From the NCBI GenBank assembly GCA_021827645.1, contig JAKAVA010000101.1:1-41193 (forward strand): a stretch of DNA of 41,193 nt, given 5' to 3'. Source of the DNA: Planctomycetota bacterium. Its GTDB lineage: Bacteria; Planctomycetota; Phycisphaerae; WQYP01. The notes below the pieces were generated by a model that saw nothing but the letters and a program-made list of their open reading frames with translations, did no database searches and was not told where the DNA came from. The translations under genes and the position numbers were made by a program. Below are positions 26,759 to 35,855 of the stretch, piece by piece; the stretch's first letter is position 1; each line of letters starts with the position of its first letter.

Positions 26759-28194
26759 GATTTTTGGTCCTCCAGAACCCATGTGTCTTTGCTGCCACCT
26801 CCCTGGGAGCTGTTGACGACCAAACTGCCACGCTTCAGCGCAACGCGCGTCAGCCCGCCGGGCATGACCGATATGCTTTGGCCGCAGAGAATGTAAGGGC
26901 GGAGATCGATGCGGCGTCCTTCCAGACGGTTGTCAATGATGGAAGGATGCTGACTGATTTCAATGACCGGTTGGGCGATGAAATTGCGCGGATCGGATTT
27001 AATTTTCACAGCAAACTCTTCACGCTCGGCCTCCGTCGCCTGATGCCCCATCAGCATCCCGTAGCCGCCGGCCTCATTGGTGGACTTCACGACCAGTTCG
27101 TGAAGATGATCCAGGACATAGCGTCGATCATCCGGACGGGCACATATATACGTATGCACATTTTTTAGAATCGGTTCCTGCTTCAGGTAGAAGCGGATCA
27201 TATCCGGCACGTACGGGTAGATGGCCTTGTCGTCGGCAACCCCGACGCCCACCGCATTGGCCAGCGCTACGCGGCCCATCCGATACGCATTCATAATGCC
27301 CGCCACGCCCAGCAACGAGTCGGGCCGAAAGCAGAGCGGGTCAATGTAATCATCGTCAATGCGACGGTAAATGACGTCCACGCGCCGCATCCCCGCCGTC
27401 GTGCGCATATACACATAGTTGTCATCAACCAGCAGATCGCGCCCCTCGACCAGTTCCAATCCCATCTGCCGGGCCAGAAAACTGTGTTCGTAATACGCTG
27501 AGTTATGCATGCCGGGGGTCAGCACGACGATACATGGGTCCGGCAAATCGGGCGGCGCCAGATACCTGAGACACTGAAGCAGATTATGCGGATAATCTTC
27601 GATGGGGCGGACATGCGCCGCCTGAAAAACTGCCGGGAATGTGCGCTTCATGATCGCCCGGTTTTCAAGCACGTAGCTGACACCGCTCGGAGTGCGGCAG
27701 TTGTCTTCAAGCACCAGATAGTCGCCGTTCCGATCCCGGATCAGATCGGTCCCGCATATGCTGATGTAAATTCCACGGGGGACATTGATGCCCAGCATCT
27801 GCCGCCGAAACATCTTTGCGTTGTAGATCATCTCCGGGTCAATGACCCGCTCCTGCAGGATGCGCTGTTGGTGGTAAATGTCGTCGCAGAAGTAATTTAG
27901 CGCCGTGATCCGCTGGATGAGCCCCTTTTCTATCAGGTTCCATTCATCGGCGGGGATGATCCGCGGAAGAACATCGAACGGAAAAATCTTCTCCACACCC
28001 AGCGCGTCTTTATAGACGGTAAATGTGACACCTTGATTGCGAAAGCAGGCATCCGCCATCGCACTTCGATGCTTGATGGCCGTAATTCCGAGGTGATTGA
28101 TACGCTCGTACAACCCCGCGTAGTGCGAGCGGGGAACACCCGGCTTTTCAAACATTTCGTCGAAAAGCCCATTGATTTCATACCCATCGAACAT
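26755..28194 (-). CDS. Circularly permuted ATP-grasp amidoligase (stand-alone)
   Basis: This 479-residue protein spans the full family length (COG2308). It includes [17 protein letters not shown] at the N-terminus, [18 protein letters not shown] near 170, [18 protein letters not shown], and [15 protein letters not shown] at the very C-terminus. It should use ATP to join a carboxylate and an amine; the substrate is unknown. It is the first gene of the minus-strand cluster (ATP-grasp, alpha-E, TGase). Its sequence differs strongly from the ATP-grasp half at 21115, so the two clusters are not a recent duplication. An AAGGA lies 11 bases before the ATG, a rather long spacing. Confidence 0.92.
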   Translation of the reverse strand: MFDGYEINGLFDEMFEKPGVPRSHYAGLYERINHLGITAIKHRSAMADACFRNQGVTFTVYKDALGVEKIFPFDVLPRIIPADEWNLIEKGLIQRITALNYFCDDIYHQQRILQERVIDPEMIYNAKMFRRQMLGINVPRGIYISICGTDLIRDRNGDYLVLEDNCRTPSGVSYVLENRAIMKRTFPAVFQAAHVRPIEDYPHNLLQCLRYLAPPDLPDPCIVVLTPGMHNSAYYEHSFLARQMGLELVEGRDLLVDDNYVYMRTTAGMRRVDVIYRRIDDDYIDPLCFRPDSLLGVAGIMNAYRMGRVALANAVGVGVADDKAIYPYVPDMIRFYLKQEPILKNVHTYICARPDDRRYVLDHLHELVVKSTNEAGGYGMLMGHQATEAEREEFAVKIKSDPRNFIAQPVIEISQHPSIIDNRLEGRRIDLRPYILCGQSISVMPGGLTRVALKRGSLVVNSSQGGGSKDTWVLEDQKS

Positions 28195-28483
28195 TGGAAG
28201 TCGGTTCCTTTTCTATCGTTACCGACCTCCGCCACAAGCATTATCACCGCAATATGGGGTACCAGGCAAGCGCCGCCGATCAGGTTTGTGAGGTCATGGG
28301 TATTGACTATTCGGTTTGATGCGACTTTAACGACAGATTCAAGCAATGGAATATATCCCCAAACTTTAAGGAATTGATCGATGTTTCAAAGTTGCGTGCT
28401 TGTGTTGGTCTGGGATTGCGAGTAGAGATTTGAAAAAAGAGTCTGGGAGCCGCTGCGATGGCTGGCGACAGCTACCTTGGTGC

Positions 28484-28696
28484 TCAAGCCGAACATGTTC
28501 TACTATCTACTCGTCTCTCAAAGCTCCTGCACTGTTTTTCGGATTTGCCGATGGCCGCAATGGAAATGAAGGCCCGGTTCAATTGGTCGGAAAGGAAGCC
28601 GTAGCCACGTGGGAATGGTTCGGTGAGGGCACAGATACGGTCAGCGAAGGCAATGGCTCTCTGATAGACGATCAGCTTTTCAAAGGTGAAGGCCAT
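28484..28696 (-). pseudogene. Truncated four-helix-bundle (S23-type) protein gene
   Basis: The first 45 or so residues (FEKLIVYQRAIAFADRICAL, then LSDQLNRAFISIAA) match the N-terminal half of the four-helix-bundle S23/Avd-like family, which is normally 110-130 residues. After SIAA the frame jumps to GKSEKQCRSF, which resembles the C-terminal end of such proteins, so the middle third seems deleted. The 3' part overlaps one copy of a repeat (28501-28551) whose second copy lies upstream of the gene. S23 genes are often inserted as small mobile-like units; no function can be expected from this remnant. Confidence 0.6.
28501..28551. repeat. Repeat of the S23 element, copy 1
   Basis: This segment holds TACTATC, then TCTCTCAAAGCTCCTGC and TTTTTCGGATTTGCCGA. 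It matches 28794-28842 in the same orientation with a few substitutions and small indels. On the minus strand it covers the 3' end of the S23-type frame. Confidence 0.7.
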
Positions 28697-28793
28697 AGGT
28701 TATCCAGCAATGAAAGTAGAGAGTTGAGAGTAGACCGCAGGAGGTGTTGCGTTTCGGCGGCAGCCGCCCTTTTGTCTCATCCTTATTTTGCTC

Positions 28794-28842
28794 TACTATC
28801 GACTCTCTCAAAACTCCTGCTCTATTTTTTCGGCTTTGCCGA
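28794..28842. repeat. Repeat of the S23 element, copy 2
   Basis: This is the second copy of the repeat at 28501-28551, ending 6 bases from the 3' end of tRNA-Pro. Read on the minus strand it would encode GKAEKIEQEF followed by a stop, like the end of an S23-type gene. It may be the last trace of another S23 unit. A related inverted word (AGTAGAGAGTTGAGAGTAGA, 28715-28734) lies between the two copies. Confidence 0.65.
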
Positions 28843-28847
28843 AAAAC

Positions 28848-28922
28848 TCGGGGCGACAGGATTTGAACCTGCGACCTCTTGGTCCCGAACCAAGCGCTCT
28901 AGCCAAGCTGAGCTACGCCCCG
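28848..28922 (-). tRNA. tRNA-Pro (anticodon CGG)
   Basis: This 75-base cloverleaf on the minus strand has acceptor CGGGGCG with CGCCCCG, anticodon arm CTTGG-TTCGGGA-CCAAG with anticodon CGG, and T-loop TTCAAAT. The discriminator is A and CCA is not encoded. The S23 remnant lies directly 3' of it, a typical place for insertions. Confidence 0.95.
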
Positions 28923-29064
28923 GTGCCGTTGCAGCACTCGATGGCTGATATCGTAAGGCAAACGATCGCCGAGGCCAAGTAGACACCAGAGTTGCCTGCC
29001 ACCGCTCCATACAACCACTGCATTCTGTGGCCGAGCACGCATCACTGCCTTATACTTCCGCACC

Positions 29065-30060
29065 ATGAAATGCGCTGGCGCAAGGATCATAGGGTTTACA
29101 GTTGCGGTGATATCGCTTAGCGGCTGCTCACTGATAAGCAAGCCGAGGCCCAATGCGCCTGTTCGCCCCACTGCCAAATGGGTGCTTAAACATGGAGCCT
29201 GGCTTCCAGTTGTAAAACCGGGCACCGATACACCGGCCGGAAAAGTAGCGACCATGATCGCCGAACTGCATCGCAATCAGGCGTATCGGGTGATCCATCA
29301 AAGCAAGAAATTCCTGAAACATCATAAGACCGACCCATTGGTGCCCGAAGTTCTGCTCCTTCAAGGCGATGCGTACAACCTGATCGGCCGCAAGTATCGC
29401 GCACTATTTCCCTATGAAGATTTGCTGGACAATTTTCCCAACAGCCCGCTGTATGGACCGTGCCTTGAACGCGAGTACAACATTGCATGTGCATTTCTGG
29501 CCGGCTACAAGCGGAATTTATTGGGAATGAAGATCATTCCGGTAACGGGTGATGCGCTCCGCCTGCTGAGGCGAATTCAGGATCGCCAGCGTGGCTCGCC
29601 GCTGGCTGAGCTCGCGGGTATCCGCGTAGCGGATTATTATTACACACAGGGTGAATTCCATTCAGCGCTGAATTCCTATCGAAACTTCATCCGGCGCTAT
29701 CCGTATAGCCAGTTCGTCATCAAAGCCGACATTCGCGAAGCACAGTGCATGCTGGGTTCATTCAAAGGCGTTCGATTTGATCTTACCCCCCTGCGCAATG
29801 CCGAGGCGAAACTCGATTCGATCATCCGGCATCATCCTCGTCTGGCGGAAAAATATCAAGCTCATGCATTGGAAGAACGCATTTATCAGGTGGAAGGGAA
29901 GAAAGAACTGCTGGTAGCGAGGTTTTATCTCCGCTTCGGCGAGCCGCAAGCCGCCAAATTTTATTTCCGTCGTGTCATCAACGGATGGCCCGATACCATC
30001 TGGGCCGTTCGGGCGAAAAAGGCCTTAATCAACCATTTTGGAGCGGGGACCATTCAATGA
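29065..30060 (+). CDS. BamD-like tetratricopeptide lipoprotein
   Basis: This 331-residue protein has a lipoprotein signal peptide with lipobox LSGC (Cys21). After a Pro-rich stretch come TPR-like helices, including TDPLVPEVLLLQGDAYNLIG and YYTQGEFHSALNSYRNFIRR, the latter a typical YfiO/BamD repeat. BamD is an essential partner of BamA in outer membrane protein insertion. The protein is longer than E. coli BamD (about 245 residues), so assignment to Bam rather than another TPR lipoprotein is probable, not certain. Its stop overlaps the next gene's ATG (ATGA), so it is translationally coupled to an LptE-like gene. No SD is evident before the ATG. Confidence 0.75.
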   Translation: MKCAGARIIGFTVAVISLSGCSLISKPRPNAPVRPTAKWVLKHGAWLPVVKPGTDTPAGKVATMIAELHRNQAYRVIHQSKKFLKHHKTDPLVPEVLLLQGDAYNLIGRKYRALFPYEDLLDNFPNSPLYGPCLEREYNIACAFLAGYKRNLLGMKIIPVTGDALRLLRRIQDRQRGSPLAELAGIRVADYYYTQGEFHSALNSYRNFIRRYPYSQFVIKADIREAQCMLGSFKGVRFDLTPLRNAEAKLDSIIRHHPRLAEKYQAHALEERIYQVEGKKELLVARFYLRFGEPQAAKFYFRRVINGWPDTIWAVRAKKALINHFGAGTIQ

Positions 30061-30554
30061 AATGGATGATTCGAACCGTACTGTTAACACTGCCGATGCT
30101 TTTTCTGGGTGGATGCGGCTACACAACACGGTCTCTGTACAACTCCAGTATAAAAACGGTCGCTGTACCCATGTGGCGTAACGAAACCTTCCGACGGCAA
30201 CTTGAATTCAAGCTTACCGAGGCCATCGACAAAAACATTGAGGCCCGTACCCCGTACCGGCTGGCTTCACGATCTACCGCCGATTCGGTACTGACGGGTA
30301 CCATCGTCTCCGTGCAGGAAAATGTGCTTAACAGCAATTTTCAAACCAATCTGCCGCAGCAAACCCAGGTCAGCATTGCGGTGGATTTTACGTGGCGTGA
30401 TCTTCGCACCGGCAAGGTGCTCGAAGTTCGAAAGAATTTCTCCGCATCGGCATCCGAGGTGCCGGCGATTGGAACGCAGCTGCCTGATGCCGAGCAGGCG
30501 GTCATTGAGCGCCTGGCGAGACGTATTGTAGATTCAATGCAAAAACCATGGTAA
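30057..30554 (+). CDS. LptE-like lipoprotein
   Basis: This 165-residue protein has signal peptide and lipobox LGGC (Cys20), followed by GYTTRSLYNSSIKTVAVP. That is the hallmark of LptE-family proteins, with FRRQLEFKLTEAI and a C-terminal helix ending RLARRIVDSM. LptE plugs and assembles the LptD channel that inserts lipopolysaccharide into the outer membrane. Planctomycete and other divergent homologues have this length. It is coupled to the BamD-like gene by an ATGA overlap, a sensible pairing because LptD itself is inserted by the Bam machinery. Confidence 0.88.
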   Translation: MKWMIRTVLLTLPMLFLGGCGYTTRSLYNSSIKTVAVPMWRNETFRRQLEFKLTEAIDKNIEARTPYRLASRSTADSVLTGTIVSVQENVLNSNFQTNLPQQTQVSIAVDFTWRDLRTGKVLEVRKNFSASASEVPAIGTQLPDAEQAVIERLARRIVDSMQKPW

Positions 30555-30660
30555 CGCATCGCAGCCATTCACGCTCCGAGCCTTGGGGACCGGGCAAAGA
30601 AAAGAAGAGGTTCGGCGTCGGCTGCGATCAGGGCGGCAAATGATTTAAGCGGAATACGAT

Positions 30661-31800
30661 ATGCAGATAACGATTGTCGGAGGTGGTGTCATGGGGATGA
30701 GTTGTGCCTGGCGTCTAGCGCAGCGCGGCATCCAAGTTACACTGCTGGAACAGGGCGCCGTGGGCAAAGAGGCGAGTTCAGCGGCGATTGGTGCGCTCTG
30801 GCCCTCATCCATGCCCACACCGGGCCCTCTTCAGCGCCTGCACCATGAGAGCCTCCGGCAGTATCCGCAGTTTGTAAAAGAATTGAGCGAAGCCACGCAG
30901 CGAGCCATCGGCTATATGCGACGGGGAAAATTTGAGCTGGTCACTTCAGACCGTCACCTTACACAAGGTCTGAAAGAAGTCGAATTCGCATCTGGTGCAC
31001 GATCTGCCGTGGACGGCATGCCTGAGGACCAGCCGGTGATGGAATGGCTGGATTCCGATGAGGCCCGACAATTAGAACCAAACGTAGCGGTGGGTGAATT
31101 CGGAGCCCTGGTTTGCCATCGATCCGCCCAGATTGATGTCTCAGACCTGCTTGCGGCACTGGAATCCGCGTGCCGACAATCCGGTGTGGATATACGGCCG
31201 AACACGAAAGTTCTGGGCGTGGAATTGAATGCGGCCCGACCAACAGTTCGACTTGCCGATGGTGAGATTGAGGGTGACCGTCTGCTCATCTGCGCCGGTA
31301 ATGGAACACCGACGCTGTCCCAGGCGCTCGAACGAGTTGCACCGGTCAGACCGATCAAAGGGCAGGCGATGCTCATATCTACCCGTCGGCCCGTCATAAG
31401 CCATATCGTAAAAAACGAAGCGATTTTTCTGGTGCCCTGGCCGGACGGGCGGATATTGGTCGGTTCCACGACAGAACCGGAGGCGGGCTTTGATATTTCC
31501 AATACCGTTTCGGGGGTGCAATTTTTAACCCATGGGGCCATATCAACCTGCCCGCCTCTAGCTGATGCCTGCATTGAGTCCATTTGGGCCGGTTTGCGGC
31601 CAACAGGGCCGAAACGGAAGCCTTTGATGGGGCCTCTTCCGGAGAGATCGAACGTTTATCTTTGTGCGGGACATTTCAAAGTTGGAATCGGCATGGCGCC
31701 GCTGGCCGCAGACTTGATGACTCGATGGATGCTCAATGAAACCGTTACCGACGACGAACGCCAGTTCATTCCCCAGGCAGATTCCGACCCACGTCTGTGA
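30661..31800 (+). CDS. thiO: FAD-dependent amino acid oxidase, glycine oxidase ThiO-like
   Basis: This 379-residue protein of the DAO family has an N-terminal Rossmann motif GGGVMG (residues 7-12) with Glu30 at the end of the second strand for ribose binding. RPIKGQAM and VGIGMAPLAADL near the C-terminus are typical of ThiO/glycine oxidase. ThiO makes iminoglycine for the thiamine thiazole ring. No other thiamine gene and no TPP riboswitch is visible here, so another small-amino-acid oxidase role remains possible. The upstream 105 bases hold a 9-base inverted repeat (30558-30566 with 30620-30628). Confidence 0.75.
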   Translation: MQITIVGGGVMGMSCAWRLAQRGIQVTLLEQGAVGKEASSAAIGALWPSSMPTPGPLQRLHHESLRQYPQFVKELSEATQRAIGYMRRGKFELVTSDRHLTQGLKEVEFASGARSAVDGMPEDQPVMEWLDSDEARQLEPNVAVGEFGALVCHRSAQIDVSDLLAALESACRQSGVDIRPNTKVLGVELNAARPTVRLADGEIEGDRLLICAGNGTPTLSQALERVAPVRPIKGQAMLISTRRPVISHIVKNEAIFLVPWPDGRILVGSTTEPEAGFDISNTVSGVQFLTHGAISTCPPLADACIESIWAGLRPTGPKRKPLMGPLPERSNVYLCAGHFKVGIGMAPLAADLMTRWMLNETVTDDERQFIPQADSDPRL

Positions 31801-31809
31801 TCTATTGAA

Positions 31810-32442
31810 TCAGGGGCAGGCACTGAGTTGAGGCAAGTTGAGGCGAATCCACTGGATGGCGGAGCGAATGGCGATTCCGCGGTGGCTGATTTGCGACTTT
31901 TCATCAAGTGTCAATTCCGCCGCCGTCCGGCCAAGTGGAGGAATAAAAAAATAGGGGTCGTATCCAAATCCACCGCTCCCTTTTGGCGAAAGGGTGATTT
32001 CGCCTTCAAGATGCCCGGTGAAGGTGGCGACCAGCGCCTGAGGACAGGCCAGCGCGATGACGCATATGTAAGAGGCCGGGTGATGGTCGATATCTAAATT
32101 CTGAATCTCGGCCATGAGTTTGGCGTTATTCTGGGTGTCGGTCGCATTCGGGCCGGCGAATCGCGCACTGTATACCCCCGGCATTCCGCCGAGTGTCCGC
32201 ACACATAAGCCGGAGTCATCGGCCAATGCCCAACTGCCAGCGTATTTAGCTGCGGCTGTAGCTTTGATGATGGCATTGCCGATGAATGTCGGCTGGTCTT
32301 CCTGAGGGCTTTGATAGCCGGGGAGGTCGGCAATGGTCCGGGTCGTCATGAAGCTCAGTCCAGCGCTATCCAATTCATGCTGAATTTCGCGTATTTTACC
32401 GAAGTTGGTCGTCGCGACGATCAGGGAATTTATTTGGGCCAT
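31810..32442 (-). CDS. rdgB: XTP/dITP diphosphatase (RdgB/HAM1)
   Basis: This 210-residue protein has all the family motifs: VATTNFGKIREI at 9-20, FIGNA near 53, LADDSGL at 73-79 with the catalytic Asp pair, GGFGYDPYF at 157-165 and ISHRG at 185-189. It hydrolyses non-canonical purine triphosphates such as XTP and dITP to the monophosphate, keeping them out of DNA and RNA. The length is usual for the family. Its end lies 9 bases from the stop of the convergent oxidase gene, and its start is 14 bases from the earliest start of the divergent glycosyltransferase gene, so promoters must overlap genes here. Confidence 0.95.
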   Translation of the reverse strand: MAQINSLIVATTNFGKIREIQHELDSAGLSFMTTRTIADLPGYQSPQEDQPTFIGNAIIKATAAAKYAGSWALADDSGLCVRTLGGMPGVYSARFAGPNATDTQNNAKLMAEIQNLDIDHHPASYICVIALACPQALVATFTGHLEGEITLSPKGSGGFGYDPYFFIPPLGRTAAELTLDEKSQISHRGIAIRSAIQWIRLNLPQLSACP

Positions 32443-32456
32443 GGGATCAGGTCGCA

Positions 32457-34463
32457 GTGAATCGGAAATCTATACAACAAATCCTGCCTCCTTGCGTTAT
32501 ACACATGATGTCTATTATGGCCCCTACAGAGCGAAACCGCCACGGCGGTAAAGTGGCGGCAGCCGGGGATACCGGTGCGCCGTCATCGGTGGGTGTCGCC
32601 CCCCCAAACTCAGACCGAATGAAAAGTTTGATCTTCTGGATCGGCTTTTTCGCCATTTTTGCCCTTGGAGCATTCCTGCGGTTCTGGCGACTGGGTGAAC
32701 AGTCATTCTGGTGCGATGAAACCATCACGCTGGGCCGAGTCTCAGGCACGTTCGGCAATCTGATGGGTTCCCTCAACGGACAGGGCTTTCCTCCCGGCTG
32801 GTACGCGCTACTGTGGGCATGGGGCGGCTTTCTAAAGAACTATCTGCATATTTCAACAGGATACATTTTCATCCCCTCCGTGCTGCGGATCCCTGGTGCG
32901 TTTTTCGGATCGCTTATTGCGCCAGTGGGTTATTTGCTGGCGCGACAATTTATGAATTGGCGGACAGCCCTTCTGATCATGCTGCTTTTTGCAATCAATC
33001 CATTTTTGATTTACTACAGCCGCGATTTGAAGATGTACGGAGCATTTTATTTTTTTGTGACGCTTAATGCGGCACTGTTTTTATGCTGGCTCCGCGGACG
33101 ATGGTGGATCTGGTTTCCGCTCTACGCCGTCAGCGCCGCCGCTATGATCATGACCGATTATCTGGGCTGGCTCTTTTTGGCTGTCGAGCTTTTCTGGATG
33201 ATCGCCCGCACCCGACGGCGTGGATTGGATATGCCGCTGTTCATTTCCTCCATCGGGATCGACGGCATTCTGACATACTGGTGGTGGCGATACCATACCT
33301 GGTTTTACCAAGGCGTTGCTTATCACCATACAGAGGGCGGACTCGCATGGGTAGCGAGGTATACCCAGATGAATCTGCGTACCGTTGCGGGGCAGCCGAC
33401 AATAAGCCTTCTGGGCTTTCTATGGCCGACGTATCCACCGACCATAAAGATTCTGGACTGGTATCATCTTGGCCCCGGATTTCTCAAACATCTTGCCACC
33501 CGCGGGTTCCCGGCGGTCGAACAACTCGAATTGGGTGCTTCGGTGGTGATGGTGGCCGTGCTGGTGCTGGGATTATTTCCGTGGGATCGGATCGGCGGAG
33601 TAAAACGCAAGACCAAAATTACCAGCCAAGAGGCGGAAAAGCAGGATAATGGGCGGGGACGGTGGTGGTTCGTGGCGTTGTGGCTGCTTATACCAGGGCT
33701 TATTTTCGGGCTCGGATCCTTGCCAAAATCCAATCCGTTTTCGATCTATCCGCATTTTGTTATTTGGCTGCCGCGATATATGGGGCTGATGGCAATGGGC
33801 TGGATTTTGTGGCTTGGCTGGTCGATTACTCGACTTCCGGGCATGGTGGTGAAGATCACGGCCGGTGTCTTCCTTTGTTGCGTCATGACCGCATCAGCTC
33901 TTACCAACAACCTGATATGTCGCCAGGAGCCATGGGCTTTTGTGAATCGTGAGGTTATGCACTACTACAATCCAAGTGAACATTTGCGCATGTTCATCGC
34001 ATATTCAATTACCAATCATCCCTTCGACGACGCAGCCGTGAACATGCTTCAGGTGCTACATCTTCCGCTAAAGTCCTATCCCGGCTGGCAATTTCCGAAC
34101 TCGCTCTACTGGCATATACCGCGATTTGCGCTTCTTCCGGATAAGCCGGGACCGTGGCGAAGTATCGCGCGTTGGGCGTACTACAATAAGGGCCTCAAGA
34201 CGCTTGTCTTTGCCGATCGTAACGGCGATATCCACACCGGTCCCCTATCCACGGTGGCCATTGACAAGTTGCTTGGGCCCGACTGGCATTTGGTATACCA
34301 CAAGGATTTCAAATGGTATTACCAGTGGCATTATTATTTTGCATCAACATGGCGAATTCGAGTATGGAAGCGAATTGCACCCAAACTACCAGCCAGCATC
34401 GGGGGCGCAAAGCAGCCCAGTCACGCGAACACCAAACCGACCGAAAAGAAGCCGTCGCGGTGA
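32457..34463 (+). CDS. GT-C family membrane glycosyltransferase (ArnT/PMT-like)
   Basis: This 668-residue protein has about 11 hydrophobic segments between 55 and 500 and a C-terminal soluble domain. The GT-C hallmark LGEQSFWCDE carries the acidic pair at Asp87-Glu88, and YYSRDLKMYG near 186-195 is the second conserved element of the GT39/ArnT-type family. Such enzymes move a sugar from a polyprenyl-phosphate donor to lipid or protein at the outer face of the inner membrane. The acceptor is unknown. The GTG at 32457 is the longest start; the first 54 residues are polar and not conserved, so translation could begin at an ATG at 32505 or later. The 3' end lies 42 bases from the rhaT stop. Confidence 0.8.
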   Translation: MNRKSIQQILPPCVIHMMSIMAPTERNRHGGKVAAAGDTGAPSSVGVAPPNSDRMKSLIFWIGFFAIFALGAFLRFWRLGEQSFWCDETITLGRVSGTFGNLMGSLNGQGFPPGWYALLWAWGGFLKNYLHISTGYIFIPSVLRIPGAFFGSLIAPVGYLLARQFMNWRTALLIMLLFAINPFLIYYSRDLKMYGAFYFFVTLNAALFLCWLRGRWWIWFPLYAVSAAAMIMTDYLGWLFLAVELFWMIARTRRRGLDMPLFISSIGIDGILTYWWWRYHTWFYQGVAYHHTEGGLAWVARYTQMNLRTVAGQPTISLLGFLWPTYPPTIKILDWYHLGPGFLKHLATRGFPAVEQLELGASVVMVAVLVLGLFPWDRIGGVKRKTKITSQEAEKQDNGRGRWWFVALWLLIPGLIFGLGSLPKSNPFSIYPHFVIWLPRYMGLMAMGWILWLGWSITRLPGMVVKITAGVFLCCVMTASALTNNLICRQEPWAFVNREVMHYYNPSEHLRMFIAYSITNHPFDDAAVNMLQVLHLPLKSYPGWQFPNSLYWHIPRFALLPDKPGPWRSIARWAYYNKGLKTLVFADRNGDIHTGPLSTVAIDKLLGPDWHLVYHKDFKWYYQWHYYFASTWRIRVWKRIAPKLPASIGGAKQPSHANTKPTEKKPSR

Positions 34464-34505
34464 TAAACCTCCTTCACCAATGCACGGGTCGGGAATGCAA
34501 TGGAA

Positions 34506-35729
34506 TCAAGCATGATGTGCGATAACAGCGGCAACATGCGCCGTTTTCACGGGGGGTGCCTTCTCCTTTTGCTTGAGATAATTGCCTGCACCGACAATTA
34601 ACGTGGATAGCACGAGGGTAGCGACCCCGGCGGTGATGATCCAGTGTGTCTTTTTGCTCGTCCCCTTCCATTCATGGAGCACCACGCCCCAGAGTGTGGC
34701 GAAGATGATGATACTGGCCATGTGAAGAGTCCAGCCGGAAAATTTACCAGCTTTGGGCATTTTGGTCTGCCCCATGGTGTAGAAGAAAAATTGGAAATAC
34801 CAAATCACTCCGGCAGCCGCCGAAAAGACATAGTTGCCCAGAAGAGGAACACGCTTCGGTTGGACATTGCCAACCACGTCGGGCGTTGCGGTATAGCCGG
34901 GGCCGTCCAGTCCGGTCACAATGCGATCCGCCTCTGCGCCGACGACGGGAGCTACGTACTGGCCACCGCTCTTATTTTTGAAGTGAAGAATCAGACACCA
35001 GACAAAATTGGTTGTGAAACCACCCCAGAGTAAAACCACGAGGGATGGAAGACCATCCCAGATTGGCATCGCATGGTGTGTGATAAGCAGCGTTTTTGAA
35101 GCTTTTACGATCGGTGTGGCGGCAGTCAGACCGTAATTGAAGCATGCACTCATGATTCCCGAGAACGTTGCCACCAGAATACCTTTTTTGAAGTTGAATT
35201 CTTTGACAACCTTTTGCTTCTGTTCGGGAGGAAGTTCCTGTTCTTTGCTCCAACCTGCCCAACCGCTGACGGCAATGCCGGCTAAGCACACCAACACACC
35301 GAGGAGAATAACCTGCCCCCAGTGTTGAGTCAGCAGGGTCATCAGTTTACCGGCAAAAATGGGCGGAACGAGCGTGCCGAATGCCGCGCAGTAACTCAGG
35401 GCAATCGCCATCCCCAAACCGATACCGAGGTAGCGCAGCGTCAGGCCGAAAGTTAATCCACCCATACCCCATAGAACGCCGAAGATGTAAGTCCAGATGA
35501 GCACCTTCCCGCCGGCGCCCGAGATGACGTGCCAGAAATCAGGTACCAGCAGCCATGCAAAGAAAATGGGGGCAATGATCCAACTGAAAAATCCGCCCAC
35601 GAGCCAGTAGGTTTCCCAATTCCACTTTCGCACGAAGCGAAACGGCAGATAAAAACTTGCCGACGCCAATCCGCCGGTCCAGTGCAACGCAACCGCTTCA
35701 ATCCAGTTGGAACCTGATCCAGTATTCAA
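34506..35729 (-). CDS. rhaT: L-rhamnose/proton symporter RhaT
   Basis: This protein of about 407 residues has ten hydrophobic segments and clear RhaT features: ALHWTGGLASASFYLPF, WGMGGLTFGLTLRYLGIGLG, EFNFKKGILVATFSGIMSAC and IWYFQFFFYTMG. It brings L-rhamnose into the cell with protons. I prefer the TTG at 35729, which has GGAG 6 bases upstream and gives an N-terminus that lines up with E. coli RhaT. The frame is open to an ATG at 35849, whose extra 40 residues are polar with no SD. Compared with E. coli RhaT it has a longer hydrophilic loop of about 30 extra residues (NKSGGQYVAPVVGAEA onward), apparently between helices 7 and 8. It is divergent from rhaB. Confidence 0.9.
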   Translation of the reverse strand: MNTGSGSNWIEAVALHWTGGLASASFYLPFRFVRKWNWETYWLVGGFFSWIIAPIFFAWLLVPDFWHVISGAGGKVLIWTYIFGVLWGMGGLTFGLTLRYLGIGLGMAIALSYCAAFGTLVPPIFAGKLMTLLTQHWGQVILLGVLVCLAGIAVSGWAGWSKEQELPPEQKQKVVKEFNFKKGILVATFSGIMSACFNYGLTAATPIVKASKTLLITHHAMPIWDGLPSLVVLLWGGFTTNFVWCLILHFKNKSGGQYVAPVVGAEADRIVTGLDGPGYTATPDVVGNVQPKRVPLLGNYVFSAAAGVIWYFQFFFYTMGQTKMPKAGKFSGWTLHMASIIIFATLWGVVLHEWKGTSKKTHWIITAGVATLVLSTLIVGAGNYLKQKEKAPPVKTAHVAAVIAHHA

Positions 35730-35855
35730 TTTAGTCTCCGAAACGATACCGCCATACACTTCCGATGGATCAGAAGTGTAAATGGTAATGGCTGATTTCT
35801 CAACACCGGGGCAAGGCGAGGCAGTTCTCTTATTTTCGATAGAAACCATTCAATT

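Noticed and set aside
30555-30660. TPP riboswitch upstream of the ThiO-like gene
   Set aside because: The conserved CTGAGA and ACCTGAT elements are absent. Only a 9-base inverted repeat is present, which is not sufficient.
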